NCBI GenBank assembly: GCA_016844485.1
Contig: JAENIZ010000039.1
Span: forward strand, 1 to 9,268
Reading direction: 5' to 3'
DNA length: 9,268 bases
From: Gammaproteobacteria bacterium
GTDB lineage: Bacteria; Pseudomonadota; Gammaproteobacteria; Eutrophobiales; Eutrophobiaceae
Part shown: positions 1 through 6,369 of the stretch, one piece after another
How the letters are laid out: each line of letters starts with the position of its first letter
How positions within the stretch are numbered: position 1 is the first letter of the stretch
Notes under the pieces: generated by a model
What the model saw: the letters and a program-made list of their open reading frames with translations, nothing else
Database searches by the model: none
Told to the model about the DNA's origin: nothing
Made by a program: the position numbers and the translations under genes

Positions 1-359
1 GATACTCCACTGAAGTGACTGACGAACAATTAAGGCAACGGGTTGAGAAAATACTAAAGAAACACAAACTTGATTTCGATATCGAGTGGCATGTCTCAGG
101 CGGCCCCTTCCTTACGCCCGGAGGCAAATTGCTTGAGGCCGTAAAAAATTCCGTAACAGAAGTCACTGGTCTTGATCCCGAACTTTCTACCGGCGGCGGT
201 ACTTCCGACGGACGATTTATCTCGCCCACCGGCGCAGAAGTGATCGAACTCGGCCCGGTGAATGCCACCATTCACAAGATTGATGAATGTGTAAAGGTGG
301 ATGATCTGGAAACATTGTCTGTGATCTACGAAAAGATCTTGCAAAAATTGATGCTATAG
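1..359 (+). CDS. dapE: Succinyl-diaminopimelate desuccinylase, C-terminal part (5' end outside window)
   Basis: DapE is a cytoplasmic dizinc M20-family peptidase homologue that hydrolyses N-succinyl-LL-2,6-diaminopimelate to LL-diaminopimelate and succinate in the lysine/peptidoglycan precursor pathway. The reading frame is already open at the window edge: the codons before the GTG at position 15 read Y-S-T-E, matching the E. coli segment FRFSTELTDE, so that GTG is an internal valine and the gene is truncated by the window rather than starting there. About the last 118 residues are present. Visible hallmarks are SGxPFLT, the glycine-rich TGGGTSDGRFI segment and GPVNATIHKIDECV, whose histidine (codon at 273-275) corresponds to the C-terminal zinc ligand (His349 in the Haemophilus enzyme, from memory). 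It ends with TAG and faces the dehydrogenase gene tail to tail across 55 bp. Assignment is very secure; the other zinc ligands lie upstream of the window. Confidence 0.96.
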   Translation, partial: YSTEVTDEQLRQRVEKILKKHKLDFDIEWHVSGGPFLTPGGKLLEAVKNSVTEVTGLDPELSTGGGTSDGRFISPTGAEVIELGPVNATIHKIDECVKVDDLETLSVIYEKILQKLML

Positions 360-414
360 ATTTCCAAGAAATCACCAGATTATAAATAATAGGCCTGAGT
401 CATTTACCCGCACG

Positions 415-1233
415 TCAAAATGCCGGGTGCCAACCGGCATCGGCCCACAGCTCACCGCTTACCGCGGAATTCGAGATCATGAAACAGATGGCATCGGCGA
501 TTTCTTCTGTAGTGATAAGACGGCGTAACAACGTCTGCGGCAATATGGACTTGTTTATGTAATCTTCACCAAGAGCGCGCACCATCGGTGTATCGGTGAA
601 CCCCGGATGAATCAACCCACAACGTACTCCATGGTACATCGCCTCAAGCATCAGTGTCGCCGCGGCGCCTTCGAGACCCGCCTTGGTCGCGGCATACGAG
701 ATCTGTCCCTTGTTGCCCTGTGAGGAGATTGAACCGATAAAGATGACCGTGCCCTGCAAACCCTCCGCCGGCTCCCAGCGCTTCATTCCGCGCTTGGCGC
801 GGTCCTCGGCGATACGCGCCACCATCTCAATGCCCCAGTACACCGGCGCCACCAGATTCACCTCAAGCACCATCCGGAAATCCTGTAGCGGGTAGATCGT
901 TGCCTTGCCGGTGGCTTTGTCCATCTTCACGCTCAGCGCATCACGGGTAATACCGGCAGCGGGGACGCAAATCGTAGGCAGGCCATATTTTTCAATAGTC
1001 TCATCGTAAACGTGTTTACGGAAATCCGCGTCGGTGACGTCACCGCTGAACGCCTCGACACGAGCATTGCGGCCGACACGATTGTTTATATAGCTGGCAA
1101 CCTCTGCGACGGTATCTGTGCGATCCACCAGGGCCAGCGCCTTCGCCCCGCGTTCTGACAATTCAAGGGCTACCTGTCTGCCGATGCCGCTTGCAGCACC
1201 GGTTATGACTGCAATTCTCTGATTGATTAGCAT
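415..1233 (-). CDS. Short-chain dehydrogenase/reductase (SDR), substrate unknown
   Basis: A 272-residue cytoplasmic classical SDR, an NAD(P)H-dependent oxidoreductase with a Rossmann fold. Visible motifs: nucleotide-binding TGAASGIG at residues 11-18; Asp37 at the end of the second strand, which in this family usually favours NAD(H) over NADP(H); GDVTD at 64-68; Asn126 in EVNLVAP; a serine cluster at 168-171; and catalytic Tyr180/Lys184 in SYAATK. The usual NNAG motif is replaced by PAAG (91-94), and there is an insertion at about 143-160 before the serine strand. Overall layout resembles FabG-type 3-oxoacyl reductases, but the substrate cannot be read from the sequence. The start is supported by GGAG (complement of 1241-1244) seven bases before ATG. 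It lies 103 bp downstream of the exported-protein gene on the same strand, with a repeat in between, so it probably has its own transcription start. A short stem-loop overlaps its last codons. Confidence 0.9.
   Translation of the reverse strand: MLINQRIAVITGAASGIGRQVALELSERGAKALALVDRTDTVAEVASYINNRVGRNARVEAFSGDVTDADFRKHVYDETIEKYGLPTICVPAAGITRDALSVKMDKATGKATIYPLQDFRMVLEVNLVAPVYWGIEMVARIAEDRAKRGMKRWEPAEGLQGTVIFIGSISSQGNKGQISYAATKAGLEGAAATLMLEAMYHGVRCGLIHPGFTDTPMVRALGEDYINKSILPQTLLRRLITTEEIADAICFMISNSAVSGELWADAGWHPAF
420..440 (-). terminator. Weak candidate terminator hairpin at the SDR 3' end
   Basis: A perfect 7-bp stem (ATGCCGG at 420-426 pairing with CCGGCAT at 434-440) with a 7-base loop sits inside the last codons of the dehydrogenase gene. 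Read on the minus strand, the stem is followed at once by TTTT and then the TGA stop. The stem is GC-rich, but the T run is only four bases and the hairpin lies within coding sequence, so this may be chance. No better terminator is visible in the 55 bp between the two convergent genes. Confidence 0.3.
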
Positions 1234-1287
1234 GTGTTATCTCCAGAATGGTTGCGCTTTACGCGCTATGTCTTACATATCTCGATC

Positions 1288-1328
1288 AAAGGAGGTCAGA
1301 CTCGATTGATTTTCGCCGTTTTTTTTAT
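1288..1328 (+). repeat. Degenerate intergenic repeat, copy A (GGTCAGACTCGATTGAT type)
   Basis: This segment has the core GGAGGTCAGACTCGATTGAT followed by TTTCGCCG and a run of eight T. Its first 27 bases match 22 of 27 bases of the segment starting at 1935, in the same orientation, and both end in a T run followed by AT. The core resembles the GGGGTCAGA(G/C)TC-type dispersed repeats that I recall from many environmental Gammaproteobacteria, often discussed with REP-associated tyrosine transposases; that link is from memory. It lies between the exported-protein stop and the dehydrogenase start, so it is in the 5' region of the dehydrogenase transcript or just upstream of it. Confidence 0.5.
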
Positions 1329-1336
1329 GGGGTCGT

Positions 1337-1828
1337 TTAGTTACTTACCACCTTGAAAGAATATTCACCAAGTTTTTCCGAGTTATTCAACCAGGCCTCG
1401 ACCCGCCAATCCCCGGCTTCCCAATAACCGGCGTCTGCCCATCCCCAACCCTGCCAGAGTTCCGCCACATCCCAATCAGCGGGAATTGTGTAATTGATAA
1501 CAGGTTCCCCGAAATTCGTCCCATCCGGTTTGAAATATTTCAAGGTAATGGAAACAGGTTGTTCACTGATTTGATATTTAAGGTTATTGAGCTGAATCAT
1601 GGTATAGATGTAACGGGAAGTGGAAGTATAGAAAATCGTGGTCAATTCCTCCCACTGCGGTATATACGTTGGATTCACCTGCCCTTCAAAAAACAGCATC
1701 CCTTTAAATTCTACGCCTGGCTCCGCTTCCGCTTTCGGATTAACACCCAGAATACCCAACATTGAAAATATGACAAAAAAATGAAGATAATATTTTTTAA
1801 CACCCTTTAGAGAGAATTTGAGTTTCAT
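1337..1828 (-). CDS. Exported protein of unknown function with a Trp-rich C-terminal region
   Basis: I do not recognise this 163-residue protein. It starts with a basic n-region (MKLKFSLKGVKK), a hydrophobic stretch at about 15-29, and an AEA signal-peptidase I type site that would cut after Ala35, so export to the periplasm or beyond is likely. There is no lipobox cysteine; the mature part has no cysteine. The mature part looks like a beta-sandwich: alternating hydrophobic strands (VEFKGMLFFEG, ISEQPVSITLKYFKPDG) and an ending (GDWRVEAWLNN...GEYSFKVVSN) typical of Ig-like domains that close with a 'yrvevyln...ysFkV' pattern. Seven tryptophans fall within residues 119-146, which may form a binding surface or just aromatic core packing. 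The ribosome site is weak (AGG-rich, AGGCAGGTCC before ATG). It is separated from fumC by 131 bp and so is probably transcribed alone. A degenerate repeat lies on each side. Confidence 0.75.
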   Translation of the reverse strand: MKLKFSLKGVKKYYLHFFVIFSMLGILGVNPKAEAEPGVEFKGMLFFEGQVNPTYIPQWEELTTIFYTSTSRYIYTMIQLNNLKYQISEQPVSITLKYFKPDGTNFGEPVINYTIPADWDVAELWQGWGWADAGYWEAGDWRVEAWLNNSEKLGEYSFKVVSN

Positions 1829-1934
1829 ACAGGACCTGCCTCTATACTATGATTGAATAATTACGAAAGATTACAAATCTCATTTCACTGCTGATTGTGC
1901 GTGCAATAGTAACATGATATTTAAAGGTGAAGAT

Positions 1935-1971
1935 AAAAGAGGTCTGGCTCCATTGATGTTCACTTTTTTAT
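1935..1971 (+). repeat. Degenerate intergenic repeat, copy B, overlapping the fumC 3' end
   Basis: Second copy of the element seen at 1288-1328, same orientation, with core AGAGGTCTGGCTCCATTGAT then GTTCAC and a T run. The first 27 bases differ from copy A at five positions, and copy B is shorter by a few bases before the T run. Its end overlaps the fumC stop codon (complement of 1960-1962) and the last lysine codons, so the T run is partly coding sequence for fumarase. The two copies bracket the exported-protein gene as direct repeats about 650 bp apart. Degeneracy means the relationship could partly be chance. Confidence 0.45.
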
Positions 1972-3342
1972 CCCGCCCTTGGTTAATTCCGCCGGATCCA
2001 GCAGCCGATCAAGTTCTTTATCCGACAACTTCGTCATTTCCTTTGCTACTTCCCTGACCGGCCGGCCTTCGGCATAGGCCTTCTTGGCGATCTTTGCCCC
2101 TTGTTCATAACCAATCACTGCATTTAACGCCGTAACCAGGATTGGATTACGCGCCAGCGCTTCGTTCATTTTATCCTGGTTGACGGTGAACCCGGCAATG
2201 GCCTTGTCGGCAAGCAGCCGCGATACATTCGCAAGTATCTCGGTACTCTGGGCGAGGTTATAGGCAATCACCGGCAGCATGACATTTAACTGAAAGTTGC
2301 CCGCCTGGCCGCCGATTGTAATCGTGACATCATTACCGATGACCTGCGCACACACCATACACACCGCCTCCGGGATCACCGGATTGACCTTGCCGGGCAT
2401 GATACTGCTTCCCGGTTGCAGTCCGGGCAATGCAATCTCACCCAGACCTGCGAGCGGACCGCTGTTCATCCAGCGCAGATCATTCGCAATCTTCATGAGA
2501 CTCACCGCCACCGTTTTCAATTGTCCACTCATCTCGACCGCTGCGTCCTGGGTACTTAATCCTTCAAAATAATTGTCCTTGGACGTGAATTTAATGCCGG
2601 TCGCTTTGGAAAGATTAGAGGCAATTTTTTTGCCAAAGTCCGGATGGGCATTGATGCCCGTGCCCACCGCCGTTCCGCCCTGAGGCAGTGCGGTAAGCCT
2701 TTCCAATGCCGCACTGATTCGCTGCTCGCCATGACGGATCTGGGTTTCCCAGCCACTTAATTCCTGCGCGAGGGTCACCGGCATGGCATCCATTAGATGC
2801 GTGCGTCCTGTTTTGACGACATCCTGCAATTCTTCCGCACGTTTTCTGATGGTGGCGGCGAGATGTTTGAGCGCCGGGATCAATGACTCGCCCGCCAATA
2901 AGCTCCCACTGACATGGATTGCTGTGGGTATCACATCATTACTGCTTTGGCCCATGTTGACGTGATCATTGGGATGCACTTTGCGGCCGAGACGTTCGCT
3001 GGCGAGACTTGCAATAACTTCATTTGCATTCATATTGGAGCTGGTGCCGGAACCCGTCTGAAAGATATCAATCGGGAAATGGTCGTCGTGATTTCCCTTG
3101 GCAACTTCATTTGCGGCCGCCTGGATCGCCTCTGCCATATCTGACTCGATTAATCCGAGATCTTTATTTGCCTTGGCAGCCGCCGCCTTGATCAACCCCA
3201 GTGCGCGGATGACAGTACGCGGCATCGTTAAGCCGCTGACCGGAAAATTCTCCACGGCACGTTGTGTCTGCGCGGCATACAAGGCATCGGCGGGGACCCG
3301 CATCTCGCCCATGCTGTCTTTCTCAATTCGATAATCGGCCAT
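1960..3342 (-). CDS. fumC: Class II fumarate hydratase (fumarase C)
   Basis: FumC is the oxygen-stable, iron-independent homotetrameric fumarase that interconverts fumarate and L-malate in the TCA cycle. The 460-residue protein is close to the usual length (E. coli FumC is 467) and has all superfamily motifs: GSGTSSNMNANE at 97-108; HPNDHVNMGQSSND at 123-136, including the B-site His123; the catalytic pair Thr181-His182; and the fumarase/aspartase signature GSSIMPGKVN at 311-320, whose Ser312 is the proposed catalytic base. The C-terminal small domain is complete and ends in a lysine pair. The start is supported by AGGGG (complement of 3351-3355) eight bases before ATG. It follows the amidotransferase gene after 39 bp on the same strand, so the two may be cotranscribed. 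The GQSSND and SSNMN motifs point to fumarase rather than aspartase or argininosuccinate lyase. Confidence 0.97.
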   Translation of the reverse strand: MADYRIEKDSMGEMRVPADALYAAQTQRAVENFPVSGLTMPRTVIRALGLIKAAAAKANKDLGLIESDMAEAIQAAANEVAKGNHDDHFPIDIFQTGSGTSSNMNANEVIASLASERLGRKVHPNDHVNMGQSSNDVIPTAIHVSGSLLAGESLIPALKHLAATIRKRAEELQDVVKTGRTHLMDAMPVTLAQELSGWETQIRHGEQRISAALERLTALPQGGTAVGTGINAHPDFGKKIASNLSKATGIKFTSKDNYFEGLSTQDAAVEMSGQLKTVAVSLMKIANDLRWMNSGPLAGLGEIALPGLQPGSSIMPGKVNPVIPEAVCMVCAQVIGNDVTITIGGQAGNFQLNVMLPVIAYNLAQSTEILANVSRLLADKAIAGFTVNQDKMNEALARNPILVTALNAVIGYEQGAKIAKKAYAEGRPVREVAKEMTKLSDKELDRLLDPAELTKGGIKK

Positions 3343-3381
3343 TGTTATTTCCCCTATACGATTAAATTTTTTAAATACTTG

Positions 3382-4152
3382 TTATTGCAATTGAGGCATT
3401 CCATCATTGAATACCTTAAAGGTCCCACGTTCCATCCTGATCCATTTCTCATTTTTTGTGAGTGGGCGGGTGGCAATCACCGTGACGATATCATTGGGCG
3501 TGGTGACTTCATTAAAATCGACAGTCATGTCTTCGTCAATCAACCGCGCCTTGCTAAAGGGCGCCCGCCGCGTCAACCAGCACATTCTACTGCTGCAATA
3601 GGCATAGAGAACCCTGGAGTCGCTTAACAAAAAATTAAACACCCCCAGATCATTCAACCTCTTTGCAAGAATATAAATAAATTCTGACAGTTTCCCGGAG
3701 TATTTTGGAGGTTTCGGAAAGGCAGAACGGATCTGATCCAGCATCCAGCAAAAAGCGTGTTCACTGTCTGTTGTCCCGATCGGTTGATAGAACTTGAGTG
3801 GATATTTTTTTATGCCTTTCAATTGCCCGTTGTGGACAAACACCCAACTCATTCCCCACAACTCGCGCGCAAATGGATGGGTATTTTCCAGGCATGCCCG
3901 GCCACGGTTGGCCTTCCGGACATGGCTGATTACTATCTTGCTCTTGATAGAGTAACGGCTTATGAATCTGGCAACTTCGGAATCAACACTTGCCAGGGGA
4001 TCATGAAAAAGCCGGCACCCACGCCCTTCATAAAAGCCAATGCCCCAGCCATCGCGATGCGGCCCGGTCTTCCCCCCCCTCTGCATCAGCCCGGAAAAGC
4101 TGAAACAGATATCCGTAGGTACATTTGCGCTCATGCCCAGAAGTTCACACAC
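3382..4152 (-). CDS. YafJ-type class II glutamine amidotransferase
   Basis: A 256-residue member of the stand-alone class II (Ntn-type) glutamine amidotransferase family represented by E. coli YafJ (255 residues). The nucleophile is Cys2, exposed after removal of the initiator Met (M-C-E-L-L-G). Other visible active-site elements are HRDGWGIGF at 32-40, SHVRKA at 76-81 (glutamine-binding arginine), NTHPF at 90-94, HNG at 107-109 (oxyanion hole) and GTTDSE at 126-131. The start codon must be GTG: an in-frame TGA lies two codons upstream, and the family requires Cys at position 2. No clear Shine-Dalgarno sequence precedes it. Fusion partners such as a synthetase or isomerase domain are absent, so the acceptor of the ammonia, if any, is unknown; some relatives act as gamma-glutamyl-amide hydrolases. 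It heads a probable two-gene unit with fumC and is divergent from the lipoprotein gene. Confidence 0.9.
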   Translation of the reverse strand: MCELLGMSANVPTDICFSFSGLMQRGGKTGPHRDGWGIGFYEGRGCRLFHDPLASVDSEVARFISRYSIKSKIVISHVRKANRGRACLENTHPFARELWGMSWVFVHNGQLKGIKKYPLKFYQPIGTTDSEHAFCWMLDQIRSAFPKPPKYSGKLSEFIYILAKRLNDLGVFNFLLSDSRVLYAYCSSRMCWLTRRAPFSKARLIDEDMTVDFNEVTTPNDIVTVIATRPLTKNEKWIRMERGTFKVFNDGMPQLQ

Positions 4153-4263
4153 TTTTCATTAATCTGCATATTGCCATAGAAGGCCTATTTTAACCCGCCT
4201 GTCCCCCTCTTCCACCGCTTTCGTGACTGGTAAATGACCCTGTTTTATGGTTATCATTCACTC

Positions 4264-4869
4264 ATGCGAAAGTATGATTTTTTCCGTCTTTTTCAATTAG
4301 CTACACTAACCCTGGCAGGCATCATCCCGCTGTTAACCGGGTGCGAACAAAACAATCCGTCAGCTATGGACCAGACAAAGATACAGATCCCCGCAGTTGC
4401 CGGTGCGGAAACCTCTGTTGTGAGCCATGCCGAGTTGCAGACTCCTGCAGTGGCCGCTCCAGAATCCTCTGTTGATAGAGGGCCTGCACAAACACAATTT
4501 ACTATCGGCAACCAGAGTTATTTATTTGACATTTCAGACCACACCATGGAAGAACTCGAAGCCCTGCTGCACAGGGCAGAAGAGATCACCCAGGTGGAGT
4601 CGGAAAAATTTGATCAACTGGACATCGTCATGATCCTGCATGGACCGGACATTGACTGGTTCAGGGAACAGAATTACGAGAACAACAAAAAACTGGTGGA
4701 CCTTGCTGCAAAACTTGATGCCTTCGACATTATTGATCTCAAGGTCTGTGAAACCACCATGGCCAAGCGAGGTGTCAATCCTGAAGAGTTACCTGCATTC
4801 ATTGAACCGGTGCCCTATGCCCCGGATGAAATGGCGAGACTTCAACAGGAAGGATATATCAACCTCTGA
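4264..4869 (+). CDS. Predicted lipoprotein with a DsrE/DsrF-like domain
   Basis: A 201-residue protein if started at the ATG at 4264, which gives a compact lipoprotein signal: MRKYDFFR, a hydrophobic core, and lipobox L-T-G-C with Cys27 as the lipidated residue. An in-frame ATG at 4234 would add ten residues; neither start has a clear ribosome site. After the cysteine comes a low-complexity Pro/Ala linker with a repeated 13-residue unit, then from about residue 78 a domain I assign to the DsrE/DsrF-like family: strand DIVMILHGPDIDWF, helix with NNKKLVDLAAKL, strand and cysteine in DLKVCETTM (Cys162), and the ending VPYAPDEMARLQQEGY typical of this family. DsrE-type proteins bind and pass sulfur through a conserved cysteine, so a periplasmic, membrane-tethered sulfur-binding role is an inference. 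It is not linked here to dsr or sox genes. It is divergent from the amidotransferase and convergent with thiL. Confidence 0.75.
   Translation: MRKYDFFRLFQLATLTLAGIIPLLTGCEQNNPSAMDQTKIQIPAVAGAETSVVSHAELQTPAVAAPESSVDRGPAQTQFTIGNQSYLFDISDHTMEELEALLHRAEEITQVESEKFDQLDIVMILHGPDIDWFREQNYENNKKLVDLAAKLDAFDIIDLKVCETTMAKRGVNPEELPAFIEPVPYAPDEMARLQQEGYINL
4381..4473 (+). repeat. Tandem 13-codon repeat in the lipoprotein linker
   Basis: Two copies of a 39-base unit, at 4381-4419 and 4435-4473, encode IQIPAVAGAETSV and LQTPAVAAPESSV. Nine of 13 residues and about 29 of 39 bases match; the period is 54 bases (18 codons). It lies between the lipidated cysteine and the DsrE-like domain, consistent with a flexible tether that grew by in-frame duplication. 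Confidence 0.7.
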
Positions 4870-4877
4870 CATATCCT
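4851..4877. other. Inverted repeat over the lipoprotein stop codon
   Basis: AGGATAT at 4851-4857 pairs perfectly with ATATCCT at 4871-4877 across a 13-base loop that includes the TGA stop. No T run follows on either strand, so it is not a convincing intrinsic terminator, but it is the only stem of note near the 66-bp gap where the lipoprotein gene and the rib-nusB-thiL unit converge. Confidence 0.25.
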
Positions 4878-4935
4878 CTCGTCATATAAAATTTACAGTT
4901 ACTGAAGTCGCTAATCAAATCAGGATTTATACAAA

Positions 4936-5904
4936 TTAGAAGTGTTTATATCCTGAACCACGAGGTGTGTATCCTGAGCCATCTGTCCTTACCCATCGCA
5001 TCTCTTGCTCGCGGATAATTTTTCCAATACAGGTGATCGGACAGTCAGATATTTGTTTTTTTTCAAAGCCGGTTTTTTTATCCGGCGGGATGGTAAAACA
5101 GAGTTCATAATCATCCCCGGATGTTACTGCTATCTCCCATTTTTCTTCATCAGCCACATCTGCATGGCGCATTGCATCCGATAGCGGGAGTTTGTCCGGA
5201 TTGAGCAGGGCACCTGCATGGCTTGCGTCGAGAATATGTCCCAGGTCTGCGATCAACCCGTCCGAGATATCAATGGCGCTCGTGGCGATATGGCGCAAGG
5301 CCAGGCCGAGATCGATCCTTGGACCGGGTCTGTTCAGGCGATCGAGTACAAAAGCGCGATATTTGTCCGGAATTGATAATTGATCGCTCAATAATTTCAG
5401 CGCCAATCCCGCATCACCAAGTGTCCCTGAAACATAGATCAAATCATCCGGCTTTGACCCGCCCCGGGTAATGGCAGTACCGGCAGGCAACCAGCCATGA
5501 ATTTGCAGGGTGATCGATAATGGCCCACGGCTCAGATCACCTCCAATCAGACTGACGGAGTATTTCTTTGCTAACAGACTGAATCCTGTCATGAATCGTT
5601 CCAGCCACGCTGCCGGATCGTTCTCCGGCAGGGTAAGTGACATGGTGACCCAGCGGGGTTCGGCCCCCATTGCCGCCATGTCACTCAAATTGACGGCCAA
5701 TGCCTTGTAGCCGATATCTTCAGGCGCCGTTCGGTTTGTAAAATGAATACCTGCAACCAGTGTGTCCATGGATAATGCCAGCTCCATGCCTGAAGGTACG
5801 GTTACAACCGCTGCATCATCTCCGATGCCATACCGGACATCCGGATAATCTTTAAATGGTTTCTGGAAATATTTCCTGATGAGATCAAATTCGGAAAGAG
5901 GCAT
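4936..5904 (-). CDS. thiL: Thiamine-monophosphate kinase
   Basis: ThiL phosphorylates thiamine monophosphate with ATP to give thiamine pyrophosphate, the last step of cofactor synthesis. The 322-residue protein matches the family's length (E. coli 325) and fold (PurM/AIR-synthase-like). Visible motifs: N-terminal SEFDLIRKYF; GIGDDAAV at 26-33 with metal-binding aspartates; MDTLVAGIHF at 46-55; NLSDMAAMGAEP at 72-83; GGDLSRG at 121-127; SGTLGDAG at 159-166; AIDISDGL at 210-217; SGDDYEL at 262-268; and the C-terminal GYxHF-like ending (GYKHF). The last residues contain GSGY twice, encoded by a 12-base direct repeat (4949-4960 and 4970-4981, one mismatch). It begins six bases after the nusB stop with no evident ribosome site, so translation is probably coupled. 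Downstream, where E. coli has pgpA, there is only the convergent lipoprotein gene. Confidence 0.96.
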   Translation of the reverse strand: MPLSEFDLIRKYFQKPFKDYPDVRYGIGDDAAVVTVPSGMELALSMDTLVAGIHFTNRTAPEDIGYKALAVNLSDMAAMGAEPRWVTMSLTLPENDPAAWLERFMTGFSLLAKKYSVSLIGGDLSRGPLSITLQIHGWLPAGTAITRGGSKPDDLIYVSGTLGDAGLALKLLSDQLSIPDKYRAFVLDRLNRPGPRIDLGLALRHIATSAIDISDGLIADLGHILDASHAGALLNPDKLPLSDAMRHADVADEEKWEIAVTSGDDYELCFTIPPDKKTGFEKKQISDCPITCIGKIIREQEMRWVRTDGSGYTPRGSGYKHF

Positions 5905-5910
5905 GATAAA

Positions 5911-6369
5911 TCAGGGCGCCCGGGTTATTTCATCAGACCTTATCACGTGCGCGGCCCTGTCCAGTACGCTATTGATAAATTTGTAGGATTGCTCGGCACC
6001 GAACATCTTGGCCAGTTCCACGGATTCATTGATAACGACGCGCCAGGGAAGTTCTGATCTGAACAGCAACTCGTATAAGCCGATATGAAGTACAGCGCGC
6101 TCAACCGGATCCAGCTCTTTTACGGGGCGATCCAGCAACGGCCCTAATTGATCATCCAGCACCATCGTTTGTTGTGCGGTACCTTGCAGCAAATCGCGAA
6201 AATATTCTTTATCGGCCTTTTTCAGTTCGGTCCGTTCATTTTCAAATTCAGTAATGACATCAATAATCGGTATTTGGGTCATATGCCACTGATAGAGGGC
6301 CTGCACTGCCGAGCGGCGCGCCCTGACCCGCGCATGCTTTGAAAATGATTGAGTCTGTGGTGACATCAT
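5911..6369 (-). CDS. nusB: Transcription antitermination factor NusB
   Basis: NusB is a small all-helical protein that with NusE (ribosomal protein S10) binds boxA RNA and promotes antitermination in rRNA operons. The 152-residue product is slightly longer than E. coli NusB (139), with an N-terminal extension before the conserved RARRSAVQALYQW segment (about 16-28). Other family features are DKEYFRDLLQGT, the LDPVERAVLHIGLYELLFR helix pair, the WRVVINESVELAKMFG segment and the terminal helix YKFINSVLDRAA. Two adjacent ATG codons (6369-6367 and 6366-6364) could start it; GGAG (complement of 6379-6382) is nine bases before the first. The first ATG overlaps the ribH stop in an ATGA arrangement, indicating coupled translation. 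The ribH-nusB-thiL order is the enteric one. Confidence 0.95.
   Translation of the reverse strand: MMSPQTQSFSKHARVRARRSAVQALYQWHMTQIPIIDVITEFENERTELKKADKEYFRDLLQGTAQQTMVLDDQLGPLLDRPVKELDPVERAVLHIGLYELLFRSELPWRVVINESVELAKMFGAEQSYKFINSVLDRAAHVIRSDEITRAP

Noticed and set aside
15..17. GTG at 15 as a start codon for a short dapE-like protein
   Set aside because: The frame is open upstream to the window edge and the preceding codons match the conserved DapE sequence, so the gene is cut by the window and not truncated.
1254..1266. Short GCGC-TTTAC-GCGC inverted repeat upstream of the SDR gene
   Set aside because: A four-base stem is too short to support an operator or hairpin call.
3262..3627. 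121-codon plus-strand open frame
   Set aside because: Spans the fumC start, the gap and the amidotransferase 3' end on the opposite strand; no motif or start signal supports it.
3757..4179. 140-codon plus-strand open frame
   Set aside because: Antisense to the amidotransferase gene, whose active-site motifs account for this sequence; the translation looks like a reverse-frame shadow.
4171..4191. TTGCCA followed by TATTTT as a promoter for the lipoprotein gene
   Set aside because: The spacing is only nine bases, too short for a sigma-70 promoter.
5914..5921. GGGCGCCC palindrome at the nusB 3' end as a terminator
   Set aside because: It has no loop or T run and lies in coding sequence just before thiL, which is closely coupled to nusB.
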